Positions 48,600 through 58,487 are shown, counted from the stretch's first letter. The stretch: 64,000 nucleotides of DNA from Promicromonospora iranensis (GCF_028994775.1 NZ_JAJQMN010000010.1:186656-250655); one strand, 5' to 3'. The notes: a model not told the origin generated them from the sequence alone. Program-made: numbers and translations.

Positions 48600-49655
48600 A
48601 TGACTTCGTCCACAGCAGTACGCACGCGCAGGGTTTCCGGCGCCTTCATCGCGGCGGCCTGTGCCGCGCTCGTCGTCACCGGCTGCGTCAGCAACGAGCC
48701 CCGTGACGAGGAGACGGCCGCGGCCGGCCCCGTCACCACGACGGAGAACGACGAGCCCGGCGACGAGGTCGTCATCGGCTTCTCCGCTCCGGCCGCCGAC
48801 CACGGGTGGATGGGCGCCATCACCGCGGCGGCCGAGGCCGAGGCCGAGAAGTACGAGGACGTGGAGCTCCGCGTCGCGGAGGGCACGAACGACGTCAACG
48901 TGCAGATCAGCCAGATCGAGGGCTTCATCACCGACGAGGTGGATGCCATCGTCCTGCTGCCGTTCGACGGCGCCGCGCTCACCGAGGTGGCGCTCGAGGC
49001 GATGGAGGCCGGTATCCCGGTCATCAACGTGGACCGCGAGTTCACCAGCCCCTTCGCCGCCCGCACCACGGTGCTGGGTGACAACTACGGCATGGGCGTG
49101 AGCGCCGGCACCTACATCTGCGAGCAGCTGGGTGACAACCCGGACGCCGTGGTCGCGGAGATCGCCGGGATCGACGCCCTGCCGCTGACGACGGACCGTA
49201 GCAACGGCTTCAAGGACGCGCTGGAGGACTGCGGCCTCGACGTCGACGCCCGCGTCGCCGCCGACTTCACGGTCGCGGGCGGCGAGGAGGCCACGGCGAA
49301 CCTGCTGTCCGCCGAGCCCGAGATCGACGCGATCTGGAACCACGACGACGACCAGGGCATCGGCGTGCTCGCGGCCATCGAGAACGCCGGCCGCGACGAG
49401 TTCTTCCTGGTCGGCGGTGCGGGGTCGAGCGACATGATGGAAGAGATCCAGTCCGGCGACAGCGTGGTGCAGGCGACGGTCATCTACCCCTCCACCCAGG
49501 CCGCGGACGGCGTCAAGCTCGCCCGCCTGATCGCGCAGAACAAGACCATCGGCGACCTCGCGTCGATCGGCGTGCCGCGCACCGTCCAGCTCTTCGCGCC
49601 CGTCGTCACGGCGGACAACGTCGAGGAGTACCTGCCCATCGGCTTCGATTCCTGA
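48600..49655 (+). CDS. Sugar-binding lipoprotein of the CUT2 importer
   Basis: The 351-residue protein captures the sugar outside the membrane. A lipoprotein signal peptide ends at the lipobox VVTGC (Cys near residue 29), followed by an acidic linker. The mature part has the type-1 periplasmic-binding fold: VVIGFSAPAADHGWMGAITAAAEAEA, the phrase IEGFITDEVDAIVLLPFDGAALTEV, then EAGIPVINVDRE and IWNHDDDQGIGVLAAIENAG. The aromatic and acidic residues of the pocket cannot be assigned without an alignment, so the ligand is open. It starts with ATG 48600 after AAGGGAGA and is transcribed with the ATPase and permease. Confidence 0.94.
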   Translation: MTSSTAVRTRRVSGAFIAAACAALVVTGCVSNEPRDEETAAAGPVTTTENDEPGDEVVIGFSAPAADHGWMGAITAAAEAEAEKYEDVELRVAEGTNDVNVQISQIEGFITDEVDAIVLLPFDGAALTEVALEAMEAGIPVINVDREFTSPFAARTTVLGDNYGMGVSAGTYICEQLGDNPDAVVAEIAGIDALPLTTDRSNGFKDALEDCGLDVDARVAADFTVAGGEEATANLLSAEPEIDAIWNHDDDQGIGVLAAIENAGRDEFFLVGGAGSSDMMEEIQSGDSVVQATVIYPSTQAADGVKLARLIAQNKTIGDLASIGVPRTVQLFAPVVTADNVEEYLPIGFDS

Positions 49656-49730
49656 CGCGGTGACGCATCAGGACGACGCCCGCTCGGGTGTGCGACACGG
49701 CGGTGAGACAACAGTGGCGGGAGGCGCGGT

Positions 49731-50909
49731 ATGAGTAGCGGTAAGAGCGAGCTCGGGGTCGGCATGGTCGGCTACGCGTTCATGGGGTCGGCACACTCGC
49801 AGGCCTGGCGCACGGCGCCGCGGTTCTTCGACCTGGCCCTGGCACCGCGCATGCGCGCGGTGGCGGGGCGGGACGAGGCCGCGGTCCGTGCGGCGGCCGA
49901 CAAGCTGGGCTGGGACGAGGCGGTCGTCGGCTGGAAGGACCTGCTGAAGCGGGATGACATCGGGCTGATCGACGTCTGTACGCCCGGTGACACGCACGCC
50001 GAGATCGCAGTGGCGGCGCTGGAGGCGGGCAAGCACGTCCTGTGCGAGAAGCCGCTGGCCAACAGCGTGGCCGAGGCGGAGACGATGGTCGCGGCGGCCG
50101 AGGCCGCCGCGGAGCGGGGTGTGCGCGCGATGGTGGGTTTCACCTACCGCCGCGTGCCCGCCATCGCCCTGGCCCGGCAGCTGGTCGAGCAAGGGCGCAT
50201 CGGCCAGGTCCGGCACGTGCGCGCGCAGTACCTGCAGGACTGGATCGCCGACCCGCAGGCGCCGATGTCCTGGCGTCTCGACAAGCAGAAGGCGGGTTCC
50301 GGCGCGCTGGGTGACATCGGTGCCCACGTGGTGGACCTCGCGCAGTACGTCACGGGTGAGTCGCTCACCGGGGTGAGCGGCCTGCTCGAGACGTTCGTGC
50401 ACGAGCGCCCGGAGGCGTCGTCGTCCTCGGGCCTGTCCGGTGTGGCCGACGGCGGCCGTACGGGCAAGGTCACGGTGGACGACGCCGCGGTCTTCCTCGG
50501 GCGGATGTCCGGCGGCGGGCTGGCGACCTTCGAGGCGACCCGGTTCGCCTGGGGCCGCAAGAACGCGATCCGGCTGGAGATCAACGGCTCGAAGGGTTCG
50601 CTCGCGTTCGACTTCGAGGACATGAACCTCCTGCACTTCTTCGACGCGGCGGACGACGCGGCGACGGCGGGCTTCCGCCGCATCGTCGTGACCGAGCCGG
50701 AGCACCCGTACGGCGGCGCCTGGTGGCCGCCGGGCCACGGCCTCGGGTACGAGCACGCGTTCACGCACCAGGTCGTCGATCTGATGGGCGACCTGGCCGC
50801 CGGGCGGCAGCCGACGCCGTCGTTCAGTGACGGCCTGGCGGTCCAGCGCGTGCTGGACGCGGTCGAGCGCAGCGCAGCCGGCGGCGGAGGGTGGGTGTCG
50901 CTCGTCTGA
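49731..50909 (+). CDS. Gfo/Idh/MocA oxidoreductase, levoglucosan-dehydrogenase-like
   Basis: The enzyme should oxidise a sugar, probably at C3, with NAD. The 392-residue protein has an N-terminal Rossmann domain (GMVGYAFMGSAHSQAW, about residues 11-26), the conserved EKPLA (about 110) and the C-terminal Gfo/Idh fold with GSGALGDIGAHVVDLAQYVTG. As I recall levoglucosan dehydrogenases, the stretches YLQDWIADPQAPMSWRLDK and EPEHPYGGAWWPPGHGLGYE are close to that group, more than to inositol dehydrogenases. This fits an imported anhydro- or keto-sugar. It ends the importer operon, 75 nt after the binding protein, with GGGAGG before ATG 49731, and is followed by a hairpin at 50917-50951. Confidence 0.82.
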   Translation: MSSGKSELGVGMVGYAFMGSAHSQAWRTAPRFFDLALAPRMRAVAGRDEAAVRAAADKLGWDEAVVGWKDLLKRDDIGLIDVCTPGDTHAEIAVAALEAGKHVLCEKPLANSVAEAETMVAAAEAAAERGVRAMVGFTYRRVPAIALARQLVEQGRIGQVRHVRAQYLQDWIADPQAPMSWRLDKQKAGSGALGDIGAHVVDLAQYVTGESLTGVSGLLETFVHERPEASSSSGLSGVADGGRTGKVTVDDAAVFLGRMSGGGLATFEATRFAWGRKNAIRLEINGSKGSLAFDFEDMNLLHFFDAADDAATAGFRRIVVTEPEHPYGGAWWPPGHGLGYEHAFTHQVVDLMGDLAAGRQPTPSFSDGLAVQRVLDAVERSAAGGGGWVSLV

Positions 50910-50916
50910 GTTCCGG

Positions 50917-50951
50917 GCTCAGGGCGGTGCGGTGACCGCACTGCCCTGAGC
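50917..50951 (+). terminator. 16-bp hairpin after the importer operon
   Basis: Arms 50917-50932 and 50936-50951 pair with one G-U difference and a TGA loop, eight bases after the stop codon. There is no T-run. Confidence 0.6.
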
Positions 50952-50965
50952 ACCACCCGCACCAC

Positions 50966-50987
50966 AGCAGTAGCAGTAGCAGTAGCA
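50966..50987. repeat. Short AGCAGT tandem repeat
   Basis: A 6-bp unit is repeated about 3.7 times, 45 bp before the start of the 1870-residue protein gene. Confidence 0.6.
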
Positions 50988-51031
50988 CCTGCACCGCACT
51001 AGTACTGACCCGACTCAATGAGGAGCTCCAG

Positions 51032-54000
51032 GTGAGAAACGTGCAACGAGCCCGCCGCGTTCTGCGGTCGGTGGTCGTGGCAGCCGCCGTGACCGCTCTT
51101 GGTATCCCCGTAGCGCTGACGTCGGCCGCACAGCCGGCCGCGGCGCCGGAACCGGTCGCACTGCCCGGCATCGGGGCGGCCGCCGCACCTGGTGACGCGG
51201 CAGCCGAACCCTTCGACGCCCTCGTCTTCTCGAAGACGGCGGGCTTTCGGCACGGCTCGATCCCCGCAGGCGTCGCGGCGATCACGGAGCTCGGCGCGGC
51301 GAACGACTTCACGGTCACCGCCACCGAGGACGCCGGCGTCTTCACCGACGAGGGCCTCGCCGACTACGAGGTGGTCGTCTTCCTGTCCACGACGGGTGAC
51401 GTGCTCAGCGGCGAGCAGCAGGCCGCGTTCGAGCGGTACATCCAGGGTGGCGGCGGCTACGCCGGCATCCACGCGGCCTCCGACACGGAGTACGACTGGC
51501 CCTGGTACGGCGAGCTGGTGGGGGCCTACTTCAACTCCCACCCGCAGAACCAGGACGCCACCATCAAGGTCGAGGACCACGCGCACGAGTCCACCGCGCA
51601 CCTCCCCGACCGCTGGGACCGCCACGACGAGTGGTACAACTTCCGCACCAACCCCCGCGACGAGGTGCACGTCCTCGCCTCGCTGGACGAGTCCACCTAC
51701 GCCGCCGGGACGGGCGCGATGGGCGCGGAGCACCCGATCGCCTGGTGCCACGACTACGACGGGGGCCGGTCCTGGTACACGGGTGGCGGGCACACCGACG
51801 CCTCGTACACCGAACCGGAGTTCCTCGAGCACCTCCTGGGCGGGCTGCAGACCGCGGCCGGGGTCGTCGACTCCGACTGCGCCGCGACGCAGAGCGACAG
51901 CTACGAGATGGTGCCGCTCGACGAGGACACCTCGAACCCGATGATGCTGGACGTGGCCGACGACGGCACCGTCTTCTACGTCGAGCGCGACGGCCGCGTC
52001 CAGGTGATCGATCCCGAGTCGAGCACCACGAGCACCGCGGTGACGTTGTCCGTGACCCAGTCGAACGAGGACGGGCTGACCGGCATCGTGCTCGACCCGG
52101 ACTTCGCGTCGAACGGCTGGGTGTACCTGTTCTGGTCACCGCAGGACGTCGGTGACGACGGCCCGCACAACCGGGTCTCGCGTTTCGAGTACGACGCCGC
52201 AGCCGGCACGATCGACCCGGCCACCGAGGAGACCGTCCTCGTCATCCCGACGCAGCGTCAGACGTGCTGCCACGCGGGTGGTGACATGGTGTTCGACGCC
52301 GACGGCAACCTGTACGTGGCCACCGGTGACAACACGAACCCGTTCGAGTCGCAGGGCTACTCGCCGGTGGACGAGCGGGCCGGGCGGGCGAACTACGACT
52401 CCCAGCGCACGTCGGCCAACAGCAACGACCTGCGCGGCAAGGTGCTGCGGATCACCCCTCAGGACGACGGCTCGTACACGGTTCCCGAGGGGAACATGTT
52501 CGCCCCGGGGGAGGAGGACACGCTGCCCGAGATCTACGCGATGGGCTTCCGCAACCCGTTCCGGATCGGCGTCGACCCGGCGACCGGCAACGTGCTCGTG
52601 GCCGACTACGGCCCGGACGCCGGCTCGGCGAGCGCGGCCCGTGGGCCGGCCGGCACGGTGGAGTGGAACGTCGTGAGCGAGCCCGGTTTCTACGGGTGGC
52701 CGTACTGCACGGGAGCGAATGCCGACTACCGCGCCTACGACTTCGCCACCGGGCAGTCCGGTGCGGCGTTCGACTGCGCCGGCGGTCCGGTGAACGACTC
52801 CCCGAACAACACCGGCATCACCCAGCTGCCGCCCGCCGTGGAGGCGGAGGTCTGGTACGGGTACGCGACCAACCCGCTGTTCCCCGAGATCGGCGGCGGT
52901 GGCGCACCGATGGGCGGCCCGGTGTACTCCTACGACCCGGACCTGGAGTCCGACGTCAAGTGGCCGGCCTACTGGGACGGCAAGGCGCTGTTCGGTGAGT
53001 GGAACCAGGGGCGGATGTACTCGTTCCAGCTGGCCGGCGAGCAGCGAGACGACCTCGTGGACATCAACCGGGCCCTGCCGGGCATCTTCGACCCGGAGGC
53101 CGGGTTCGACCGGCCGATGGACTTCGACTTCGGGCCCGACGGCGCGCTCTACGTCGTCGACTGGGGTTCTGGCTTCGGTGGGAACAACGACAGCTCGGGC
53201 GTGTACCGGGTCAACTACGTCAAGGGTGAGCCGGCACCGGTCGCGCAGGCCTCGGCCGACGTGACCGACGGCCTCGCCCCGCTGACCGTGCAGTTCTCGT
53301 CGGAAGGTACCCGGCACCCGGCCGGGGAACCGATCACGTTGCAGTGGACCTTCGGCGACGGCTCGGAGCCGAGCACCGAGGCGAACCCGACCCATACCTA
53401 CACGGAGAACGGCCGCTACACCGCCCAGCTCGTCGCCACCGACGCCGCCGGGCAGACCGGCGTGGCGAACGTGACGATCGTGGTCGGCAACATCGCCCCC
53501 GAGGTGACGATCACCTTCCCCGAGAACGGTGGTTTCTTCGAGTGGGGTGACCAGGTCCGCTACGAGATCGACGTCGAAGACCCCGACGGCGACGTGAGCT
53601 GTGAGGACGTCTCGCTGTTCACCTCGCTCGGCCACGACTCGCACGCGCACCCGTTCGACGAGCTGACCGGCTGCGAGGGCGTCATCCAGACGGCCCGCGA
53701 CGAGGGCCACGGCATCGAGGCGAACATCTTCTGGGTGATCGAGGCGTTCTACACCGACGACGGCGGGGCGGCCGGCGCACCGCTGACGGCCACCGACCTG
53801 CAGGTCCTGCAGCCCAAGCTGGTCCAGTCGGAGTTCTTCACCGGCACCGGGCGGGTGGACGGCATCGGCGACGGTACGGGCACCCCGGGTGTCCAGGTCG
53901 AGGAGACAGGTGACACCGCAGGTGGCGGCCAGAACATCGGGTACATCGAGCCCGGTGACTACTGGGCCCACGAGCCGGTGGGCCTGGCCGGCGTCGACGC

Positions 54001-56644
54001 CATCTCGTTGCGCGCGGCCTCCGGCGCCGCCGGTGGGGAGATCTCGGTGCGCTGGGACGCGCCGGACGGTCCCGAGATCGGCCGTATCACGGTGCCGAGC
54101 ACCGGTGGCTGGCAGCAGTACGTCGACGCCCGTACCGAGCTGACCGATGTGCCGTCGGGCTCGGGGTCGCTGCACTTCGTCCTGCTCTCCGGCGGGGTCA
54201 ACGCCAACTGGATGGAGATCGACGGCCGAGGGGTCACCGACAACGAGAGGCCGGAGGTCGAGCTCACGGTCGACCCGGTCGCGGGTGACGCCCCGCTGAC
54301 CGTGACCGCCACCGCCGAGGCCACCGACCCCGACGGAACCGGAGACCTGACCTACGCCTGGGACGCCGGACTCGGTGACGGGTTCGTCGACGGCACGTCC
54401 GCCTTCGAGCACACCTACGACGAGCCGGGCACGTACCGGCTCCAGGTACGCGTCACCGACGAGGGCGGCGCCTATGCCGTCGAGTACGTCATGGTCGAGG
54501 TCACCGGAACCCTTCCGGAGCCGACGCCCTGCCTGGCGGGCCGGTCGGACGACTTCCTCGGTGACGAGCTCGACCCGGACCGCTGGACGGTGCTGGACCG
54601 CAACCAGGATCTGCAGGTCGCCGACGGGGTCCTCACGATCCCGGCGAGCGTCTCGGACTTCTACGGCACGAACAACACGACCGTGCCCAACGTCGTCCTG
54701 CAGGAACTGCCCGACGGCCCGTTCACCGCGACGGCCAAGGTCACCATCCCGGCCCACGCGCAGTACCAGCAGGCGGGGCTGTTGATCTACGGGGACGCGG
54801 ACAACTACGCGAAGATGGTCATCCAGGGCCGTTCGGCACCTGCCGACCCGGCGACGCGCATCTTCCAGTACGTCCGTGAGGAGGCCGGCGCACCGAACGA
54901 GGTCGGCGGCTCCAACACCGCCGCGCTCGGTCAGGCATACCCCGACACGGTGTACGTGCGACTGGCGAGCAGCGACGGCGAGGACCTGACGGCTTCGTAC
55001 TCCGCCGACGGCGTCCAGTTCACGGCGATGCCGCAGACCAAGTCGCTCGACGGCATCGCCGATGCGCGGATCGGTCTCTTCGCGCTCGCGGGTGCGGGCT
55101 CGGCGGCTGACGTGGTGGACGCGCAGTTCGACTGGTTCCACATCACCCCGGACGACACGGCCGGGACCCCCGGGCCCGCGGACGAGTTCGACGGGGACAC
55201 CCTCGACGGCTGCCGCTGGGACGTGGTGCGGGAGGATCCCACGGGCTACCGGGTGACAGGTGGTGCGCTGGAGATCGACACGACCGCCACGGACATCTAC
55301 ACGGGCAGCAACACCGGCACGCCGAACATCGTCGTGCAGGACCTGCCGGAGGACGACTGGACGGTCGAGACCCGGGTGGACGGGTCGGACTTCGACCAGC
55401 AGTACCAGCAGGGCGGTCTCATCGTGTACGGGGACGACGACAACTACGTCAAGCTCGACCTCGTGACCGACAACGCGGCGGGCGACCCGGTCGCGCAACG
55501 CATCGAGCTGCGCAGCGAGGTCGGCTCCGTGGTGCAGGACCCGCAGCCGAACGCGAACGACCTCACATCGGGCGTGTGGCACCTGCGGCTGTCGAAGCAG
55601 GGGTCGACCTTCACCGGTGAGTACAGCGCCGACGGCGAGGACTGGACGGCGCTCGCCGATCCGGTGACCCACGACGGGCTCGAGGACGCCCGGGTGGGTC
55701 TGTACGCCCTCGGGGCCTCTCAGCAGTCGGCGGCCACGGCCACGTTCGAGCACTTCCGGACGGGGGACGCCACCGAGCCGCTCGAGGTGACGGGTACGTT
55801 GTCGCCGGCTGAACCGGACGGCCCGGACGGGCAGTGGCTCGGGCCGGTGACCGTCACGGTGGAGACGGCCGGGGGCCCGGACGGTGCGCAGGTGTACCGG
55901 GAGGTCAACGTCGACGACGGGGGCTGGGCCGAGTACACGGCACCGCTGGAGATCTCGGCGGCCGGCGCTCACACCGTCCAGGTGCGGGCCTCGGTGGACG
56001 GCGAGACCGTGGTGGGCGAGACCCTCGAGTTCACCATCGCCGAGCCGCAGCTCACCGAGGCGACGCCTGCGGTCGACGTCGTGCAGCCCACGTGCTCGTA
56101 CGGGCCGTCCGGGGCCGAGGTCGTCACGGGGGGCGCGCTCGTCCCGGCCGAGATGGCCGGCGTGCGCTCGTACGTGGTGCGCGAGTGGGTCGACGGCGCG
56201 GCCGGCGACCTCGTGGCGGACCTGGACGACGTGGCTCCGGGGACGTACCGGGTCGCGGCCCGCCCGGCCGAGGGGTACGTGCTCGTGGGCGAGGGCGACT
56301 GGAAGGTCCGGGACAACGGGCTCGCCGTGCTCTTCGTGACGCTCGAGGATCCGGAGTGCCCCGACCCGAACACGCCGGACGTCGTGGTCGTGGCCGCGAC
56401 CTGCGACGCCGATGGTTCGATCGACCCGGTCGAGCTGCCGGGGGTGCGCAGCTACGTCGTGCACCGCTGGGTCGACGGCGAGGCGGACGGCAAGGTCCGT
56501 GACCTGGGCGACCTCGCCCCGGGTGACTACCGGGTGGTCGCCACGCCTGCCCGCGGTGCGGAGCTGACGGCGGCCGGGGACTGGGAGCTCAGCCCGTCCG
56601 GCAAGGCACACCTCATCGCGACCGTCGAAGAGAGGTGCGACTGA
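51032..56644 (+). CDS. Giant secreted ThuA / sugar-dehydrogenase-like / PKD / CBM / DUF1349-like multidomain protein
   Basis: At 1870 residues this is the largest protein here. After a Sec signal peptide (about 1-38) come a ThuA domain (about 58-285; DALVFSKTAGFRHGSI, IQGGGGYAGIHAASD, GGGHTDASY) and a glucose/sorbosone-dehydrogenase-like propeller (about 290-725; TCCHAGGDMVFDADGNLYVATGD, then IYAMGFRNPFRIGVDPATG). Next are a PKD domain (730-822), a module starting PEVTITFPENGGFFEWGD (823-930), a CBM6-like domain (930-1068) and a second PKD (1075-1160). Two DUF1349-like lectin folds in tandem follow (1168-1375, 1385-1585), then an Ig-like domain and two copies of an unrecognised C-terminal repeat. 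ThuA proteins are tied to 3-keto-disaccharide metabolism. GTG 51032 has AGGAG six bases upstream. Catalytic activity is untested. Confidence 0.85.
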   Translation: MRNVQRARRVLRSVVVAAAVTALGIPVALTSAAQPAAAPEPVALPGIGAAAAPGDAAAEPFDALVFSKTAGFRHGSIPAGVAAITELGAANDFTVTATEDAGVFTDEGLADYEVVVFLSTTGDVLSGEQQAAFERYIQGGGGYAGIHAASDTEYDWPWYGELVGAYFNSHPQNQDATIKVEDHAHESTAHLPDRWDRHDEWYNFRTNPRDEVHVLASLDESTYAAGTGAMGAEHPIAWCHDYDGGRSWYTGGGHTDASYTEPEFLEHLLGGLQTAAGVVDSDCAATQSDSYEMVPLDEDTSNPMMLDVADDGTVFYVERDGRVQVIDPESSTTSTAVTLSVTQSNEDGLTGIVLDPDFASNGWVYLFWSPQDVGDDGPHNRVSRFEYDAAAGTIDPATEETVLVIPTQRQTCCHAGGDMVFDADGNLYVATGDNTNPFESQGYSPVDERAGRANYDSQRTSANSNDLRGKVLRITPQDDGSYTVPEGNMFAPGEEDTLPEIYAMGFRNPFRIGVDPATGNVLVADYGPDAGSASAARGPAGTVEWNVVSEPGFYGWPYCTGANADYRAYDFATGQSGAAFDCAGGPVNDSPNNTGITQLPPAVEAEVWYGYATNPLFPEIGGGGAPMGGPVYSYDPDLESDVKWPAYWDGKALFGEWNQGRMYSFQLAGEQRDDLVDINRALPGIFDPEAGFDRPMDFDFGPDGALYVVDWGSGFGGNNDSSGVYRVNYVKGEPAPVAQASADVTDGLAPLTVQFSSEGTRHPAGEPITLQWTFGDGSEPSTEANPTHTYTENGRYTAQLVATDAAGQTGVANVTIVVGNIAPEVTITFPENGGFFEWGDQVRYEIDVEDPDGDVSCEDVSLFTSLGHDSHAHPFDELTGCEGVIQTARDEGHGIEANIFWVIEAFYTDDGGAAGAPLTATDLQVLQPKLVQSEFFTGTGRVDGIGDGTGTPGVQVEETGDTAGGGQNIGYIEPGDYWAHEPVGLAGVDAISLRAASGAAGGEISVRWDAPDGPEIGRITVPSTGGWQQYVDARTELTDVPSGSGSLHFVLLSGGVNANWMEIDGRGVTDNERPEVELTVDPVAGDAPLTVTATAEATDPDGTGDLTYAWDAGLGDGFVDGTSAFEHTYDEPGTYRLQVRVTDEGGAYAVEYVMVEVTGTLPEPTPCLAGRSDDFLGDELDPDRWTVLDRNQDLQVADGVLTIPASVSDFYGTNNTTVPNVVLQELPDGPFTATAKVTIPAHAQYQQAGLLIYGDADNYAKMVIQGRSAPADPATRIFQYVREEAGAPNEVGGSNTAALGQAYPDTVYVRLASSDGEDLTASYSADGVQFTAMPQTKSLDGIADARIGLFALAGAGSAADVVDAQFDWFHITPDDTAGTPGPADEFDGDTLDGCRWDVVREDPTGYRVTGGALEIDTTATDIYTGSNTGTPNIVVQDLPEDDWTVETRVDGSDFDQQYQQGGLIVYGDDDNYVKLDLVTDNAAGDPVAQRIELRSEVGSVVQDPQPNANDLTSGVWHLRLSKQGSTFTGEYSADGEDWTALADPVTHDGLEDARVGLYALGASQQSAATATFEHFRTGDATEPLEVTGTLSPAEPDGPDGQWLGPVTVTVETAGGPDGAQVYREVNVDDGGWAEYTAPLEISAAGAHTVQVRASVDGETVVGETLEFTIAEPQLTEATPAVDVVQPTCSYGPSGAEVVTGGALVPAEMAGVRSYVVREWVDGAAGDLVADLDDVAPGTYRVAARPAEGYVLVGEGDWKVRDNGLAVLFVTLEDPECPDPNTPDVVVVAATCDADGSIDPVELPGVRSYVVHRWVDGEADGKVRDLGDLAPGDYRVVATPARGAELTAAGDWELSPSGKAHLIATVEERCD

Positions 56645-56651
56645 CAGGGCT

Positions 56652-56682
56652 GGGGCGTGCACCGACCACCGGTGCACGCCCC
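56652..56682 (+). terminator. 12-bp hairpin after the giant secreted protein gene
   Basis: Arms 56652-56663 and 56671-56682 (GGGGCGTGCACC and its complement) are perfect with a 7-nt loop. There is no T-run. The next gene starts 72 nt later, so read-through is possible. Confidence 0.55.
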
Positions 56683-56754
56683 GTCGCACCATGGTCGGAG
56701 GTCAGCGGCAGAGCTGGTGACCGCAGGGCCCCCGTGAGTCGGAGAGGAACGAGC

Positions 56755-57426
56755 ATGAAACGGTTCACCAGTCTCGGCGCGGCGCTCGCGCTGGCGCTCG
56801 GGCTCGCCGTCGCCGCCACGGCGCCGGCCGCCGCGCACGGCGGCAAGGTCGACATCGAGCTCGGCACCGATGGCGCCGGCGGTGTCTCCGCCGCGCTGAC
56901 CTGGGCGGGCGACGGACATCCGGTCGAGGAGTCGGCCGTCGTCGTCGTGCACGCGGTCTCGGACACCGGCGACGAGGTCGGCCCCGCCACGCTCGTCTCC
57001 GCGTCCGAAGGGGTCGGCTGGTACCGCTCCGACCCCGAGCTGCTCGGCGCGGGGCACTGGACGGTGACCGCGCGGGTGACGGAACCGAAGAAGGCGAAGG
57101 TGGAGGTGCAGCTCGACGTCGCCGCACCGGCCGCCCCGCCGTCCGAGGACGAAGCAGCCGACTCCGCACGGTCCGAGCAGGCAGGGTCCGAGCAGGCAGG
57201 GTCCGAGCAGGCAGGGTCCGAGCCGGCAGAGTCCGAGGCGGAGTCCGAGGCAGAGCCGTCCGGCCGAGGAGCCGCAGGTACCGGCGCGGACGCCGCCGGC
57301 GCGGCGGCCGGCGACGGGTCGCCGTCGTCCAGCGGCGTGCCCGCCTGGACCGGCTGGGTGCTGGGGGCGCTCGTCCTCGCCGGAGGGGCGGCGGCCGTCG
57401 TCGTCCTGCGCCGGCGCAGGACGTGA
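56755..57426 (+). CDS. Secreted membrane-anchored protein with YtkA/CopC-like domain
   Basis: The 223-residue protein has a Sec signal peptide (about 1-28, ending PAAAHGG) and one beta-sandwich-like domain (about 28-120) with the phrases [20 protein letters not shown] and [19 protein letters not shown], similar to FixH/YtkA-like domains. A Ser/Glu/Ala-rich spacer with four pentapeptide repeats precedes a C-terminal membrane helix ([21 protein letters not shown]) and an RRRRT tail. It should be anchored with the domain outside. The function is unknown. It lies between two secreted dehydrogenase-like proteins and is probably co-transcribed with the isomerase-like gene 60 nt downstream. ATG 56755 follows GGAGAGGA. 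Confidence 0.7.
   Translation: MKRFTSLGAALALALGLAVAATAPAAAHGGKVDIELGTDGAGGVSAALTWAGDGHPVEESAVVVVHAVSDTGDEVGPATLVSASEGVGWYRSDPELLGAGHWTVTARVTEPKKAKVEVQLDVAAPAAPPSEDEAADSARSEQAGSEQAGSEQAGSEPAESEAESEAEPSGRGAAGTGADAAGAAAGDGSPSSSGVPAWTGWVLGALVLAGGAAAVVVLRRRRT
57171..57230 (+). repeat. Four 15-bp tandem repeats
   Basis: Units GTCCGAGCAGGCAGG encode GSEQA repeats in the spacer between the extracellular domain and the membrane anchor. Three copies are exact, the fourth is diverged. Confidence 0.75.
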
Positions 57427-57485
57427 CCGAAGACCGAAGGGCACGACCGGCGACGCCGGATCGTCACGCACAGGAGGAAAGAAAA

Positions 57486-58487
57486 ATGGCACGACCGATC
57501 ACCCTGTTCACCGGCCAGTGGGCCGATCTACCGCTCGAGGAGGTGGCGCGGCTCGCCGCGTCGTGGGGCTACGACGGCCTTGAGCTCGCCTGCTGGGGCG
57601 ACCACCTGGACCCGTGGCGCTGGGACGACGACGAGTACGTCGCCGGCCGCCTGGAGCTGCTGGAGCGGCACGGCCTGAAGGTATGGGCGATCTCCAACCA
57701 CCTCAAGGGCCAGGCGGTCTGTGACGACCCGATCGACCAGCGGCACCGCGACATCGTCTCCGACCGCGTCTGGGGCGACGGCGACCCCGAGGGCGTACGG
57801 CAGCGCGCCGCCGAGGAGATGAAGAACACCGCCCGGCTCGCCGCGAAGCTCGGCGTCAAGACGGTCGTCGGGTTCACCGGCTCGGCGATCTGGAAGTACG
57901 TGGCGATGTTCCCGCCCGTGTCGGACGCCGCGATCGAGGCCGGCTACCAGGACTTCGCCGACCGCTGGAACCCGATCCTCGACGTGTTCGACGAGGTGGG
58001 CGTCAAGTTCGCCCACGAGGTGCACCCGAGCGAGATCGCGTACGACTACTGGACCACCGTCCGGACCCTCGAGGCGATCGGCCACCGCGAGGCGTTCGGC
58101 CTGAACTGGGACCCCAGCCACATGGTGTGGCAGGACCTCGACCCGGTCAGCTTCCTCTGGGACTTCAAGGACCGGATCTACCACGTGGACTGCAAGGACA
58201 CGAAGAAGCGCATGACGAACGGCCGCAACGGCCGCATGGGCTCGCACCTGCCGTGGGCGGACCCCCGCCGCGGCTGGGACTTCGTCTCCACCGGGCACGG
58301 CGACGTCCCGTGGGAGGACGCCTTCCGGATGCTCAACACGATCGGCTACGACGGCCCGATCTCCGTGGAGTGGGAGGACGCGGGCATGGACCGCCTCGTC
58401 GGTGCGCCCGAGGCGCTCCAGTTCGTGCGCTCGCACGCGTACGACGCGCCCGACGCCGCGTTCGACGCCGCGTTCTCGACCCGCTGA
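57486..58487 (+). CDS. Sugar phosphate isomerase/epimerase-like TIM barrel (cytoplasmic)
   Basis: The 333-residue protein has the xylose-isomerase-like/AP-endonuclease-2 TIM barrel. Visible metal and substrate elements are [17 protein letters not shown] (residues 20-36), [12 protein letters not shown], the glutamate in [36 protein letters not shown] with a metal-ligand histidine, and the final glutamate in [12 protein letters not shown]. Members with this length occur in 3-keto-sugar and levoglucosan pathways as lyases or hydratases rather than phosphate isomerases. It may therefore process the product of the Gfo/Idh enzyme; this is inference. ATG 57486 has AGGAGG ten bases upstream. Confidence 0.83.
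   Translation: MARPITLFTGQWADLPLEEVARLAASWGYDGLELACWGDHLDPWRWDDDEYVAGRLELLERHGLKVWAISNHLKGQAVCDDPIDQRHRDIVSDRVWGDGDPEGVRQRAAEEMKNTARLAAKLGVKTVVGFTGSAIWKYVAMFPPVSDAAIEAGYQDFADRWNPILDVFDEVGVKFAHEVHPSEIAYDYWTTVRTLEAIGHREAFGLNWDPSHMVWQDLDPVSFLWDFKDRIYHVDCKDTKKRMTNGRNGRMGSHLPWADPRRGWDFVSTGHGDVPWEDAFRMLNTIGYDGPISVEWEDAGMDRLVGAPEALQFVRSHAYDAPDAAFDAAFSTR

Noticed and set aside
52136..56692. 1518-residue open frame on the minus strand
   Set aside because: It lies opposite the giant secreted protein gene, has no start signal and no recognisable domain; it is explained by codon bias of the plus-strand gene.
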